From Pieris napi (lineage: Eukaryota > Arthropoda > Insecta > Lepidoptera > Pieridae), in NCBI RefSeq assembly GCF_905475465.1, contig NC_062256.1, positions 4,597,662 through 4,661,661 on the forward strand: a DNA stretch of 64,000 bases, in the 5' to 3' direction. Made by a program: the position numbers and the translations under genes. The notes under the pieces were generated by a model. That model did no database searches and was not told the origin of the DNA. It was given only the letters and a program-made list of their open reading frames with translations. Below are positions 43,844-57,400 of this stretch, one piece after another. Within the stretch, counting starts at the first letter, position 1. Each line of letters opens with the position of its first letter.

Positions 43844-45441
43844 CATTTTTTAATATAGAAATCTTGTTATTTTCCATGACATGTGTGCATACTTTGTCTA
43901 CTTAGAGATATCTAAGATGTTAAAAATACTTCATTTAAAGTTTAAAAATTGACTACAATCCACATGGGTGCCTTTTAATATTTAGATATTTATTGAGACA
44001 TAAAGAAGAAAATATAACCACATATTTAAATTTATGTTCGTTCAAAAATATGTTCCAAAGAAGAGCATTCAGGAGCAATCACTGGAATAACCAAATGGCC
44101 TTTAAACTAGATAGACATATAGTTTTACTTATTATTGTGAATAGTCTGTGCTGGTGCTACTATGTTTGATATAAAGAAGATATAAACGCAAATTTATTAC
44201 TTTTACATATCCGTTGTCCATTTGAAACGTCCGATACTTGTAATAAATTCACCTTCGTACCGTTTAAAAAAAAGTTTTTTCTTGTTCTAGACAACATTAT
44301 GACGTTTGTTTTGCGACGTTTATTATATTGTTATTTGTTGCACTTTCAGCCTTATTGAAATACTTTTCTCAAAAGGAAAGTGTCAACTTTACGATCAGCT
44401 ATTACTCATATTGTGAATTACATCTAACAAGTGTTACAGTATAAATGCGAGAATGGTGCGCTGACTGACGTCATGAAAATTTTGCTGAATCTATAATTAT
44501 CGTAATTTTAAAACTGTATAAAATGTGTCAAACAAGACGTGATTCTTGACGATTATTACTGACGGTATTAGTCTAAATAAATTATCACATTTTATTGCTG
44601 TAGATAGTTCTATTAATAAAATATGGAAAAATGTATAAGTGCCTAAAATTATGTTTATTGATAGATTACTAAGCTGAATTTATATTCTGTTTTGACAATA
44701 AAAAATTTTACTCAATAATTTTACTATTTATTGCACCCCACTCTTAGTTTTCCAACATTCTTGTATTTTTGGCTAAGAATGAAACGAATAGGAATAACTT
44801 AATAGTAATACTATTATGTTAAGTTATTTATTACGCAATAAAATGTGTAGAACTGACGCCTCTATAAATTCTCCCTGCTTCATTGAACCTAAAGTGGCTA
44901 TGGAACTTTTTGATAAGTACTATCTATCTGTTTATAAATCACACCTCGAACCATTTTTATTGTAGTAACTACAGTTTTTTTTAAATCATACTCGAAACAT
45001 CTGGGGGCTACATTAATGTAAGACAGTGTTAACTATTTCATCCACAAGCTTGAGGTCCTGTGCGCGAACCCTGGCTATAGTAATACATAGTCCCAGAATT
45101 TTTAAGTATTCAAATATTCAATTGACACTTGCGCGTGGTCATGGTGGTTTTCTTGCCAACGGGATGCATTTTATAGACCGACCGAAAATCGACATTTTGG
45201 TTTTTATTATACTTACCGTATATAATCATCTTCAATTTGCATAAAACTTTGTCAAGTGTCCACTATAGTCTATATTTTTACCACAGCATATTTTCATTAA
45301 AAATGTAAAATAATTATGATAATGATTTGTCATTTTTTGATGGAAATGTCAAATAGTGTCAAAATACAAATACTTCTGAATCCTGAGACCATTGTTATTG
45401 TTTTGGGCTTCTTTGCAATAATAATTCTAATTATACTTTAA
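43844..45441. other. Intergenic region between the zinc-finger gene and BRD8
   Basis: AT-rich. A stretch at about 45005-45185 (GTCCTGTGCGCGAACCCTGG...) looks like part of an old interspersed repeat. No gene is supported. Confidence 0.4.
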
Positions 45442-48400
45442 ATGACCTCCATTCAAGAGCGCCTACAACTTAAGCGTGCACCGCTGGATACATGGAATAT
45501 AAGAGAGCAGCTATGTCTTGCCTCAGCAGTAGTCAGAAGTGGCGATCAAAATTGGATGTCTGTTTCGCGGGCGCTTAAGTCTCTTGCTGATCCCAATCGC
45601 CCCCAGGATTGGTATTCACAAAAAAAGTAAGCAAATAAGATGTTCTCAACCGCTTCCAGGATAATAGATCTTTTCCTGCATTTCGCTATATTCCTAATCT
45701 AACATATACTCAAATGTTTGTTTGTAAACCTCAAACAAATAGATACCAAATTGTATTTGTGACTTAATTTGTTTTAACTATATATCCCTTCGTTTTCTAA
45801 GTAATATTTTTTTTTATTTGAACAGGTTTTTAAATGGCACCAACATTTGAGTTTTCTCTATGCCTAAAAATCCCCTATATCTGAATAATAATTGTAATAT
45901 ATTAAATGTTTCATGCAATAAGATGTATATACAGAGTATAATATAAGTAAGTATATAAATCTAAATCTAATTATAAATAATGATCCCTAAAAGAGTTATA
46001 TCATTATAGGAAATGGTATTAACTATATTATTTTCTATGCTGGTGATAAAGTAAATATAATTTTTTTCCACATTGTTAATTTTGTTTGTTTAAGTTGTGC
46101 TGTCCAGTATGGTGCTTTATTGGAACATGTGGAAACTCCAAAGCGCAAGAAGAGGAATTCAGAAGGTGGCGTGGAGACACCACAGGAAAGCATCCTCAAA
46201 CGGCTTAGGGATCAGAGAGTACAGGAGATAAAGAATAGCCTAGCTGAAATAAATGCAGAATATGAACAAATAAAGGTTAAAATATTTAAGCATTACTATA
46301 TTTATATTATTTTATAGCTATTATTATTCCTTGCACAACTTAACTATTAATATGACTATTACTATAACTATATTAACTATATGTAATTGTTATTATGCCA
46401 TTTATCTGATTTTATATTGTTAAATGTTGGTAACTAAATTTAATAATATAATAATAATTACAATATTGCTTCTTTTAGAATGAAGTAAATGAAGTGCGTA
46501 ACTCATCAACATCTGAAGAAAAACTTCAAGAGCTATGGGCTGAGATTGAAGCGTCTAAACAGAAAAGAGAAAGAGAAAATGCTACTCGTGCAGCTTGGAT
46601 GAAAGAGAGAGAGGAGCGAATACTCAAGGCTGAAAAGACATGGAGACCTCAGACCACTGTTGCCACCACTACACAAGGTTTGTAGTTTTAGATGAAGAAA
46701 TATAATAGGCAGTTAGTTATCTTTTTGAGAATACATGAAAAAGGGGTAGTTTTATCGCATTGGTAGTAACTGTTAAGAAAGAGTAATAAATTTTTTTTGT
46801 AAACATTTATGTGTTGTTGACAAGAAATAAATAACTGTACATCACAGTTATGTAAATAGTGTTTTTACAAAACAATATAAGCTCGGTCTATTCAGTTAAG
46901 AGAAAGCAACTTTCAGACTTTTAATAAAGATAAAAAAGACATTTGATTTAACAATGCCTATTTTTCAATAGATACAGTACAAATAACATTCTTATATATA
47001 AAGAAAACACTTTTTACTGGATTGATTATAAATTCACAATTATTTTACATATTTTAAAATTATGTAAAATAATTGTAAATTTATATTATTATATTATTAT
47101 TCGTTACTAGCTGGCCTGGCAAACATCGTACCGCCTAACAGTCGATTCTTTATTTTTTTTAAATACTTATTCTGCTATTCGGGACACCGGTCTAGCTAGT
47201 AAAAAAAAGAAAGTTGATAAGACAACAAATACATTATGTCAAAAAATAAAAGTTTACCTTCCCGGAACCCCTCCACTAACACTAGAACTTTATGATATGG
47301 TATTAAAGTTCAAATTGACTTTTAAGTATTATTACGAATATTGTGTATGGGAATATAGAAAAGTGTTGTTTTTAGACTTTTTCACTCAATTTTTTTAATT
47401 TTTCTCTCCGTAAGAACCATCCTCGTACTTCAAAGAATATTATAAAAAAAGAAAAATCGGTCAAGCCGTTTTCATGTTATGTCGTGACAACGGAAAATGG
47501 GTTTCATTTTTATATACTTCCATCCAGTAAAAAAGTGTTTTCTTTGTGTTATGTCAATAAAAGACAATACTATTCTTATATATTTCAGTTACATCTGCCA
47601 CGCCTTCATCACCACTGTTATCCTCTTTGTTAAAGTCCACACCAGTCGTCACCACACCACAGCATATCTTACACCCAAACAATTGTATCGGTAAGTTTAT
47701 GTGTAACTTGTGTTCATATGCTGCAACTAATTACTCTATAGTATTTGTGATTCAAATTATTATTTATTATATTCCAAACTATTATTCTACTAATCTATTA
47801 GTCTACTTTGTATAGTATTTTGCATTTGTTAACACTTAATCTAATATATAAAATTCTCGTGTCGCGGTGTTTGTAGTTAAACTCCTCCGAAACGGCTCGA
47901 CCGATTCTCATGAAATTTTGTGTGCATATTGGGTATGTCTGAGAATCGGACAACATCTATTTTTCATCCCCCTAAATGTTAAGGGTAGTCACCCCTAAAT
48001 TATCATTTTTTTAATTTTTAGATATTTTTTTTTATGATGCAGCATTAAAAAATACATACAACCCCTAATTTTCACCCCTCTACAATCAACCCCAATTTTT
48101 TTATTATAAATGATATACATGGCAAAACGACGTTTGCCAGGTCAGCTAGTACTATATGATAGACCAGTGTTTTCCTAGTAGCGTGCTTTCGTATCTCGGC
48201 TATGCATGAACGAATTTATTTGTGCCTACTGTACTTCCCAATTTTAATAGTTATATTAACTGACATCTTCAGTCGCGATCTTAAATTCTGATAGTCGTAT
48301 TATTGGTGCTGCATAACTTCCTCCACTCTCCTCTGTCTTTGGTAAGCCTCTGCATCTGGGTGATAGTAAAACTTGTAAGGTTCTTTACTTGATCGGTAGG

Positions 48401-51400
48401 TAGGTAGGTAGGTAGGTATAAGTAGAGAACTCCCTCCAATGTCACTCGCAATAAGTTTTATTAATTTTCTGGAACTCCAAAAAAAAAGATTCCGTTGGTA
48501 ACAGCTAAGCAGTATTTCACTGAGGTGCAACGTATGCAGCTCTACAAAGCTCGAGTACGACCTCATATGGAATACTGCTCGCATCTCTGGGCCGGTGCTC
48601 CCAAATACCAGCTTCTTCCTTTTGACCAAATTCAGCGAAGGGCTTGTCGAATTGTCAAACTCCAATGTCTTACTGATCGGCTTGATTCTCTCTCGCTGCG
48701 CAGAGACGTTGCGTCTCTTTGCGTTTTTTACAAAGTTTATTACGGAGAGTGTTCGGAAGAATGTTTGGGTTGATCCCTCCTGCCTCTTTTCAACACCGTA
48801 CGAGCCGAACGACCTCTAAATTTCACCAACATCATGTTGATGGTTGGAGGTCTTCCACAGTCCGTTTCATAAGGCATTTTCTTTTGCGAACTAGCGAACT
48901 GTGGAATCGGCTCCCGGGGGGGGGTCTTCCCTCAGAGATACGACCTCCAAATGTTCAAAAAGCGAGTCTACTCCTCCCTCAAAAGCCGGCAACGCACCCA
49001 CTAAAAATGGGTGTCTATGGGCTGCGTAGACTGCCCTTTTTGGTCGTCCCGCAAGCTCGTTTGCCCCCCTATTATATTAAAAAAAAAAAAAAACAGTGTC
49101 GTAAGACGAGGTTTTATCTGTAACCGTCTCAGTATGGAGACATTTACGTTCTTAGCTGTTCTGGGAATTAAGCATCAGTCTCCAACATATTTCCAAAGCA
49201 TCTATTTTCACATGTTCATATTGTCCAGGATTCAGTGCCATAAAGGAAAATCGAAAATACCATTAACTAACATAGAGTTTATACTAACAAAGATCCTGCA
49301 TGATATTAGAATATATGTATTCACAATTTTATTTTATTATATTATATATATTGACTAGTGGACCGACAGACGTTGTCCTGCATGATATTTCAAGCAATTA
49401 GTAAAGCAAAGTATGAAAGTACCGACTGCAGCGCCATCTGGCGGGCTGATTTGTGAATCTAAACCATTCCCAGATCCCCTTGAACACACACAAAAAAATT
49501 CATCAAAATCGGTCCAGTCGTTTGAGAGAAGTTCAGTGACATACACACTCACAGAAGAATTATATATATAAAGATTATTGTGACTCTGTTAACCTTTTGT
49601 ATTGTATTGTATTTTAAATGTTTGCCTATACATAGTTCTATTTATTATTATTGTTATTTTTCCTTTAGACTTTACTTTATTTTAGTTATAGTAACGGGTT
49701 ATTTTGAGTTTTTTTTTGTTAATAATTTTTGCAATTCTTGTACTCTACCCTCTGTAGGTCTTTCTTTTGGAACGAAGTTCCTTATCGCGCGTTGTGAAAG
49801 GGGGCTAGACGGAATAAATTATTACGAAAAGTTGTCACGACACTTTTTTGCTATTTGCTATTGTAATACACCGGTTCTCGTCCGATCACCGAAGTTAAGC
49901 AACGTCGGGCGAGGTCAGTACTTGGATGGGTGACCGCCTGAGAACACCTCGTGATGTTGGCTTTTTTTTGTAGGGATAAGAAATGAAAATTATTTTTGGA
50001 ATCACAACTAAATTAGTCTTGTTGGAACGAAGTTATCGATCGTTGCGAAAGGGGGCTAGACGGAATAAATTAAGACCAAAAGTTGTAACGACACTTTTTG
50101 CCTTAGTTGTTATGTTTTACATTTTTGATTTAGCTATCGCCAACGTCCATACCACGTTGAATACACCGGTTCTCGTCCGATCACCGAAGTTTAAGCAACG
50201 TCGGGCGAGGTCAGTACTTGGATGGGTGACCGCCTGGGAACACCTCGTGATGTTGGCTTTTTTTTTTCGTCGTAAGATTGGTGTCGAGAAAATCTATCAT
50301 ACTGTTATGATACCAATTAACATATAAAATAATCGAAAGGAATTTCGTTCCATCCGGGTGTCCCTTGACACCTCTAAAGTTTTTTCATTGTTCCACATTA
50401 GGGTTGCCTGGAAGAAATCGCTTGTTAGCGATAAGGCCGCCCGGTGCCTTATAACTTTTGTAACATGTTTTTTTTTGTATTTTTGTTATCTGTATGTTTG
50501 TGAATAAGGTAATAAAGCATAATTAAATAAATATTTTGATTTTAATTTGACTATTTATGGTTTCAGAAACAGTGTCACCCAGTGCCGGTGCCCCGACACT
50601 GTCTTTATTATTAGAACAGCCACAAGATAAAGAACATGCAGCGATAGAACATATTAAAAGTCAATTGGTGCAGATTGAACATCAGCTTAAAGGTATTAAT
50701 TTTTTAACAATTACTTTAAACTTGAATTTCATTTATTTTTTTTATTTTTTTTTTATTGGACAATTCACACCAATTGACCTAGTCCCATGCTAAGCTGGTG
50801 AAGCTTGTGTTATGGGTACTAGGCAACGGATATACATACATATTATAGATAGATAGACATATAAATACATATTTAAACACCCAAGACCTAAGCACAACAC
50901 TAAATGCTCATCACATCGATGTTCGTCTCAGCCCGGGATCGAACTCGGGACCAATGGATTCGCAGTCAGGGGTACTAACCACTAGACCAATGAGTCGTCA
51001 AAAATTGATGGTAAGATTTTCTTGGAAACCATACAAGTTGCCAGTATTTTTAAATACTGATTGTTATCATTGATGATGTAAATAATGGCCATTGAGCTGT
51101 TAATAAATAAATAATTACTTCGAACTCAATACGACGTCCGTCACTCCGCGTTTTTCCGAATCAATTCGACTTAGGGTCTTTCAAGAAAGGAGCATACCAA
51201 ATCTTAAAAGGCCGGCAACGCACTCGTGAGCCCTTTGGCATTGAGAGTGTCCCTGGGCGGCGGTATCACTTAACATCGGTTGAGCCTCCTCGTTTGCCCC
51301 TTTTCTATAAAAAAACATTCTTTAGTTTTTATATAATTATCCATGGGTGTACAGCCTAGAGGTCTTTCGCGATGACAATCTATTTCGTGCTTCTTGTATC

Positions 51401-54400
51401 CAATTTCAAATACCTGGGTCCTTGACACCTTCATCCCACCAACGCAGCCAGCCGGGTTTTCTCTTGCCACTACGTTGTGAGTTCAGTAAGGACCTTGGGC
51501 TCGTCAACCTTTCGGTGCTTTCGCCTGATCCTTATTCTTGCCAGTTCGTTTAGATAACAACGGTCCAGTTTAATATACTTTAGGTTTCAAATCTTGTTGG
51601 TTTTCGACTGGACAGGTGACCTGAGTTACTACTCAAGTAAAATACGCAATATATATATATTTTTAATTTTTACCTTAGGGAGCGTTCAAGTATTACGTCA
51701 AGCAATTTTTGGAGATTATTGACCCCCCCCATGTAACGCGCCGTAACGTTTTTCTACAGTACTGTACTCAAGTATAGTAAAACGTTTCGTGACCACCTAG
51801 TGACTCTTTATACCTAAAAATTACCATTATGTGGTGTTAAGTACTGGAAATCGAAAATAATATTAGCAATAACGCGTAATTCAATCCCCTCCCCGCACCG
51901 TAACATTTTACAAAAGGACCCCCCCCCCTAAAATTCGTTACGTTATACTTGAACGCTCCCACTGTGTGGTTTTATAGTCAATTCTCAATTTCTCCTAAAT
52001 ATGCCATGCTTCGCAGTATTTTATCATAAGTTCGTGGGCTGACCACTTCTTTGTGTGGGCAGATAAGCAGCTCATAACATTTGAATATTTACACAGCGAG
52101 CACGAGTGGGTCACCAGTGCCTAACCCCCCTTCAATAGTAACGACAGCTGTCACCCCTGCAGTGGATATAGATGATATAGAGATAAAGGCGGAAGATGTA
52201 TATGCGTTCAGTGATATAGATATACATATACCACCCGTGGCTGCGATGCACAAGCCAAGGTAAATTATATTTATAGCTAAGCGTTAAGCTGTATTAGACA
52301 TTAACAGCGCTCAAGAGAGATTGTGTGTGTTATATTAGTTGAAATTTATTTATAATTTTAGGGTGGAAAAGCAATATAAGAAAGAAGAAGAACCATGTGT
52401 TATTGAGGAGCCTATGCAAGAAGATAAGGTGAGGAAATTGAGTGTTTTTTTTAAGTGTGGCCTCTTACAATCTCTCTATATCTCTCTATACTAGGTTGGG
52501 ACTTAAAAGTCGTTTAGGACGATAATAATAGTATAACCCGCGGCACGAAACTCTAGCGCTGACCGTTATTGCGCAGAAGTAAAAAATAAGGTACCTGAGG
52601 GGGGCTAGCGGAATGAAGAGCGTCGATTGGCTCTCCAGTCGCATTTTGTCCCCCGCGCGACAGTACACATGCGCAGCAATCCCCTCCACGTATCGGCCAG
52701 CGCTAGACTTACGTGCCGGGGGTTATAATCATTGTTATAACTTAAACATTTATTTATCTTTATAAGTTGGTAAATTATAACTTTTACATAACCAAAGAAT
52801 TCCTTAGCTGACACAGACAGTAAAAATATGAAAAAAATAAAACTTACAAAAAAAGATTATTATTGGATTACGTTCAGATAGATTACATTTGGTTTTGTAA
52901 TTTTTATAAAAGTTGCTGAACAATTATATAGATATTTTGTATGAAAAAAATTGTTTTGATTAAATTTGTAGCGCCAAAGGGAGCGTTCAAGTATTACGTA
53001 ACAAATTTTGGGGGGGGGGGGTCCTTTTATAAAACGTTACGATGCGGGGCGGGGATTGAATTACACGTTATTGTTAATACTAATTTCGAGTTTTCAGTAC
53101 TTAACACCACATAATGGTAACTGTTAGGTATAACCGTTACGAGAGGGGGGAGGGGGGGGGGTGTTAATAATCTCTTAAAACTGCGTGACGTAATACTTGA
53201 ACGCTCCCTAAGCTAATATATGCATAATAATAATTAATAAACACCAGTAACGCACTTGCGAGCCTTCTGGCAATATAAGTGTCCATGGGCAGCGGTATCA
53301 CTTAACATCAGATGAGCCTACTGCCCGTTTGCCCTCGGTTTAAAAAAAAACATTATTATTGCGAAAATAGTACTTGTTTTCGTCCTCGTAAATTGCGATA
53401 TATTACAATTCGAAGTAAAATAAAGTAAAATGTATGAATTGAATATTTAAAGAGGATTGCGAAATATTTATTATTTATTTACAGCATAAATGATAAACAT
53501 TAAACAATAATTAATTAATTATTTGGAGGGAATTTATCTCTTTTGAAAAATACTATCTTACCTTTCCCACTTTGGAAGCATAATTACTATATTTCCCCGG
53601 AAATAGAAAACAGGTCCTTCCTTATACGCTTTATAACAAAGAGTAATATATATATTTATTAATGCATTCCAGGTTGAAGAAGTTCCTGTATCAGAGCCGA
53701 TAGTAGAACCATCGAATACTACGGAAGATGTACAGGTATTTTTAATTCACTTACTCTAAACCCACAAGCATATATGGGACATAGAACGAGACCCTTAGCG
53801 AAGGTTATGATTCTGAAGGCTGATCACCTATGCCTATGGGAGTGTTCAAGTATTACGTAACGCAATTTTTGGAGATTATTGACCCCCCCCCCCCCCAATA
53901 TAACTCGCCGTAACGTTTTTCAGTACCCAAGTACTCTTTAGTTACTATTATGTGGTGTAAGTCGAAAAAAATATGAGAAATAACGGGTAATTTAATTCCC
54001 GCCCCGCATAGTAACGTTTTACAAAAGGAGACCCCCCCAAATACGTTACGTAATACTTGAACGCTCCCTATACAGAAAAAATAAATATTGAGAAAACAGA
54101 TAAAAAATCTTTTTATAATTTTTATTATTGTAATTTAGCGTCACCGGTTTTTTAATTATATTATAAAAAATATATTGTTTATAAACTTTACATATTCTAG
54201 GTTGAACTGATAAAAACAGAAGTGATACAGGAGGAAGAAACCATACCGGAAACGGAAATAGTGCCGGAAGTAAAAATTGCTTTCCCGGAAGTTAAATTTC
54301 CGACACCGGAAATAAAAGTTATACAGTCGGATGATACGCAGGTATTTGACAGACGGCTTGACGGCTTAAAAAGCCGTGTTTAATACATTTTCTTCAATTA

Positions 54401-57400
54401 CACTTTCATATTGTCAAATATTTTATTGCATTAAAACTGTATAAAACAAATGCCATTAAAAGTTACAGCCAAAAGTAGAGCAAGAGCCGCTAGAAGCTAG
54501 CCTTCCGCTAGAGGAAGAAGTTAAACAAGAGAAAACGGAAATTGAGGGTCCTGTGGAGGAGCCGATTGTAGAAGAAATACAAGATGTTCCAGAGAAAGAA
54601 GTAATAGAGGAAAAAGTAGATGAGTAAGCATAAAAATATAACTTCCATACAAACTTTCTCTTATTAATATCCTTGAGGGACTGGGTATAGGAAGGCGGTA
54701 TCTAGGATGCTCCCTAGATATCGCTACATCTTCTCTCGGTATAATAATATGCGCTGGTTCGGCTATCACGTGTATGTCAGTATAGTAATAGAAGGAATCC
54801 AAAAATCGATTAGACTAATTCTTAAGCTTAGGTTTCCTAGAAAAGCGGTGCCGTTATCTAACGGCCGTAATGTAACGTTATGTGACGTCACCCATACGTT
54901 GTCTATAAATAACATCGGAGTAGGTTTCCTAGAGAACGTTGAGTGTCACCGTAACGTCAAATAGTGGTGATGTTATTTGCATGACGGCCGTCATAGCGGT
55001 GATAAACAGTAGTTTGACGCCGCGTGTAGCAGTGCCCATATTTAATACAATGAGTGGAAACGTGACTTGGACGAGCGAAAATTATTGTTTTTTTGCATTA
55101 TGTTAAAAACTTAAGGCCGTTATTAACAACCGTAAAATGACGGTCGTTAGTTAACGGCACCGCTTTTCTAGGAAACCTATGCTTAACACTTAGCATCCAC
55201 GGCCGTGTGTGTCTTACTCCAAACATTGTATCCTTAATAATCGTAATAAGAAAATGCTATTCAATTTCTGTGCGCACGCGACAGTGATTCATTGTTGCTA
55301 CCATTACGTTGGAACTCCCCTACCATTTTCGTTTCAATTATAGTCAAAAGCGAAAATTATCATCATTGACTGACACCGATTATAGCGCAAACCCTGCACA
55401 CCTTGTTTAAAATTTTTCTCGTTAGGTATGTGTCATATACCAAGGTCTTCTCTTTACTAAACTTCATTAAAATCGGTTAAGTGGTTTAAACTGAAAGCGT
55501 ATCACTTTGGCATTTATATTGTTAGTAGGGATCGTTTCTAGTTTTAATTATTAAATTTGGCTTCGGTTTAAAACTTAAAAAGATTTTATTTTCAATAAAA
55601 GGAACAATGTTGAAATATAAAAAAATATATAATAATAATTTGTTTTTAGACCCGAGCCTGCACCATTAAAAGAAGATATACCACAAGAAGACGCACAGCC
55701 TGAGCCAGAAGCTGCAGAGGTGGAGACAAACATACCGACGGAAGAGATACCTTTGCCGGAGTCACCTAAACCTGAGGGTAAACTATCTTAAATATGTATT
55801 TTTTAATGGGAATGAATATTTATTAGGAAATATTACACAATTAAAACAGGGTTTTTCAATTATTTATTTCGAATTGAACTTAAACTCCTCAATCTAATTA
55901 GTAACTTACGCGATAGACACGTTGTATAGTGAATATTAATTTAAATTATTCGGTACGTGTGAAGCGAGAGACCATACGCGTATACGTATGCAGAAAATAT
56001 TTCTTATTTTTAACTATAAAAGATTTTTTATATTATATCATATAAAGGTGTACGGATGGTCCTTCGAGCCGGACACTGCGTCTTGAAATGAGACTCGTAT
56101 TGCACTGTATTGTAATAGTAATAATTCAAAAAGTTTGACATACTAATATTTTAATTAACAAGATTTAGTATCACGTGATTAAAGAACTATTACAAATCAA
56201 TTGGTCAATTGCAGAACCAGTTATTGAAGAGACGGCACCAGAAGCACAGCCTGAACCAGAAGCGGATACAGAAGTGAATGTGCAAATACAAGATATACCG
56301 CTGCCGGAGACGGAAGAGACCAAAGAGGAAATGGAAGAAGTTAGAGAAACGAAAGAAGAAAAGAAAGAAGAAGATGAGGTAAGATTGTGTTTTGTTAGAT
56401 AACCAAAACTTAAGTCTTTTAAGACCTTTTTCACAATATGCATTTGAATTTTCTAATTTCCTCTTGACTTATGGTGTATAAGGGAGCGTTCAAGTATTAC
56501 GTCACGCAACTTTTGTAGATTATTGACCCCCCCCCCCCCCCCATGTAACGCGCCGTAACGTTTTTCTGTACCCAATAGTAAAACGTTTCGTGACCACCCA
56601 GTGACTCTTTATAGCTTAAAGTTACCATTATGTGGTGTAAAGTACTGTAAAGTCGAAAATAATATTAAAAATAACGCGTAATTTAATCCCCGCCCCGCAT
56701 CGTAACATTTTACAAAAGGACCCCCCCCCCCCCCCTCTCCCAAAATTCGTTACGTAATACTTGAACGCTCCCTAATGTACTGCAAGACAAAAATAAAACA
56801 CCTTTCTCTAGTTTCTTTTCTATTACTTTCTCTAATATTCATATATTCGTAAAAGTACGAGGACTATCTGAATCTTATTTTGCAAATATTTTAAGATCAA
56901 AAAATTATAAATGTAAGATTTAGAGTCGAGACAGATTAGATAGAGTTAGCACTAAGTTGGTATTCTGTTAGTCAAAATCATTTAGAATTCTAGATTATCC
57001 TAAGTCATAATTTAACTTAGGTACATAGATACTTAGGTATATTATATCCATATATTTTTTTTCTAGGACTCAATACCACTAAAGGATATGATAAAGGAAG
57101 AAATAGTACAAGAGAAAGACAAAGAAGAAGAAGCTCATACTGAAACAGATGACGATACTCCCATGGAGGTGAGTAAAAGAAATTGGATTATAATATGTAC
57201 TAATAATAAATAAATATATATGTTTTCTTTTAGTTAAGCAGAGAAGAAGATAAAGAAGGAAAAACAAAGAGAGATTATTCAAGGAAGAAGAAACCGGATT
57301 CCAGAAGTAAGTTTCCTAAGTTTTATTAAGTGACGGATTTACCAACAGGCTCAGATTCAGAAATGAGACCTTACACATGTATGTCAAAATCTAATACATT

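Noticed and set aside
48300..48665. 121-codon minus-strand frame
   Set aside because: It is the antisense of the truncated LINE and flanking microsatellite.
53881..53896. Long C-run as a telomere-like or assembly-gap signal
   Set aside because: The same runs occur in every copy of MITE family G, so they are part of that element, though exact run lengths may be sequencing-sensitive.
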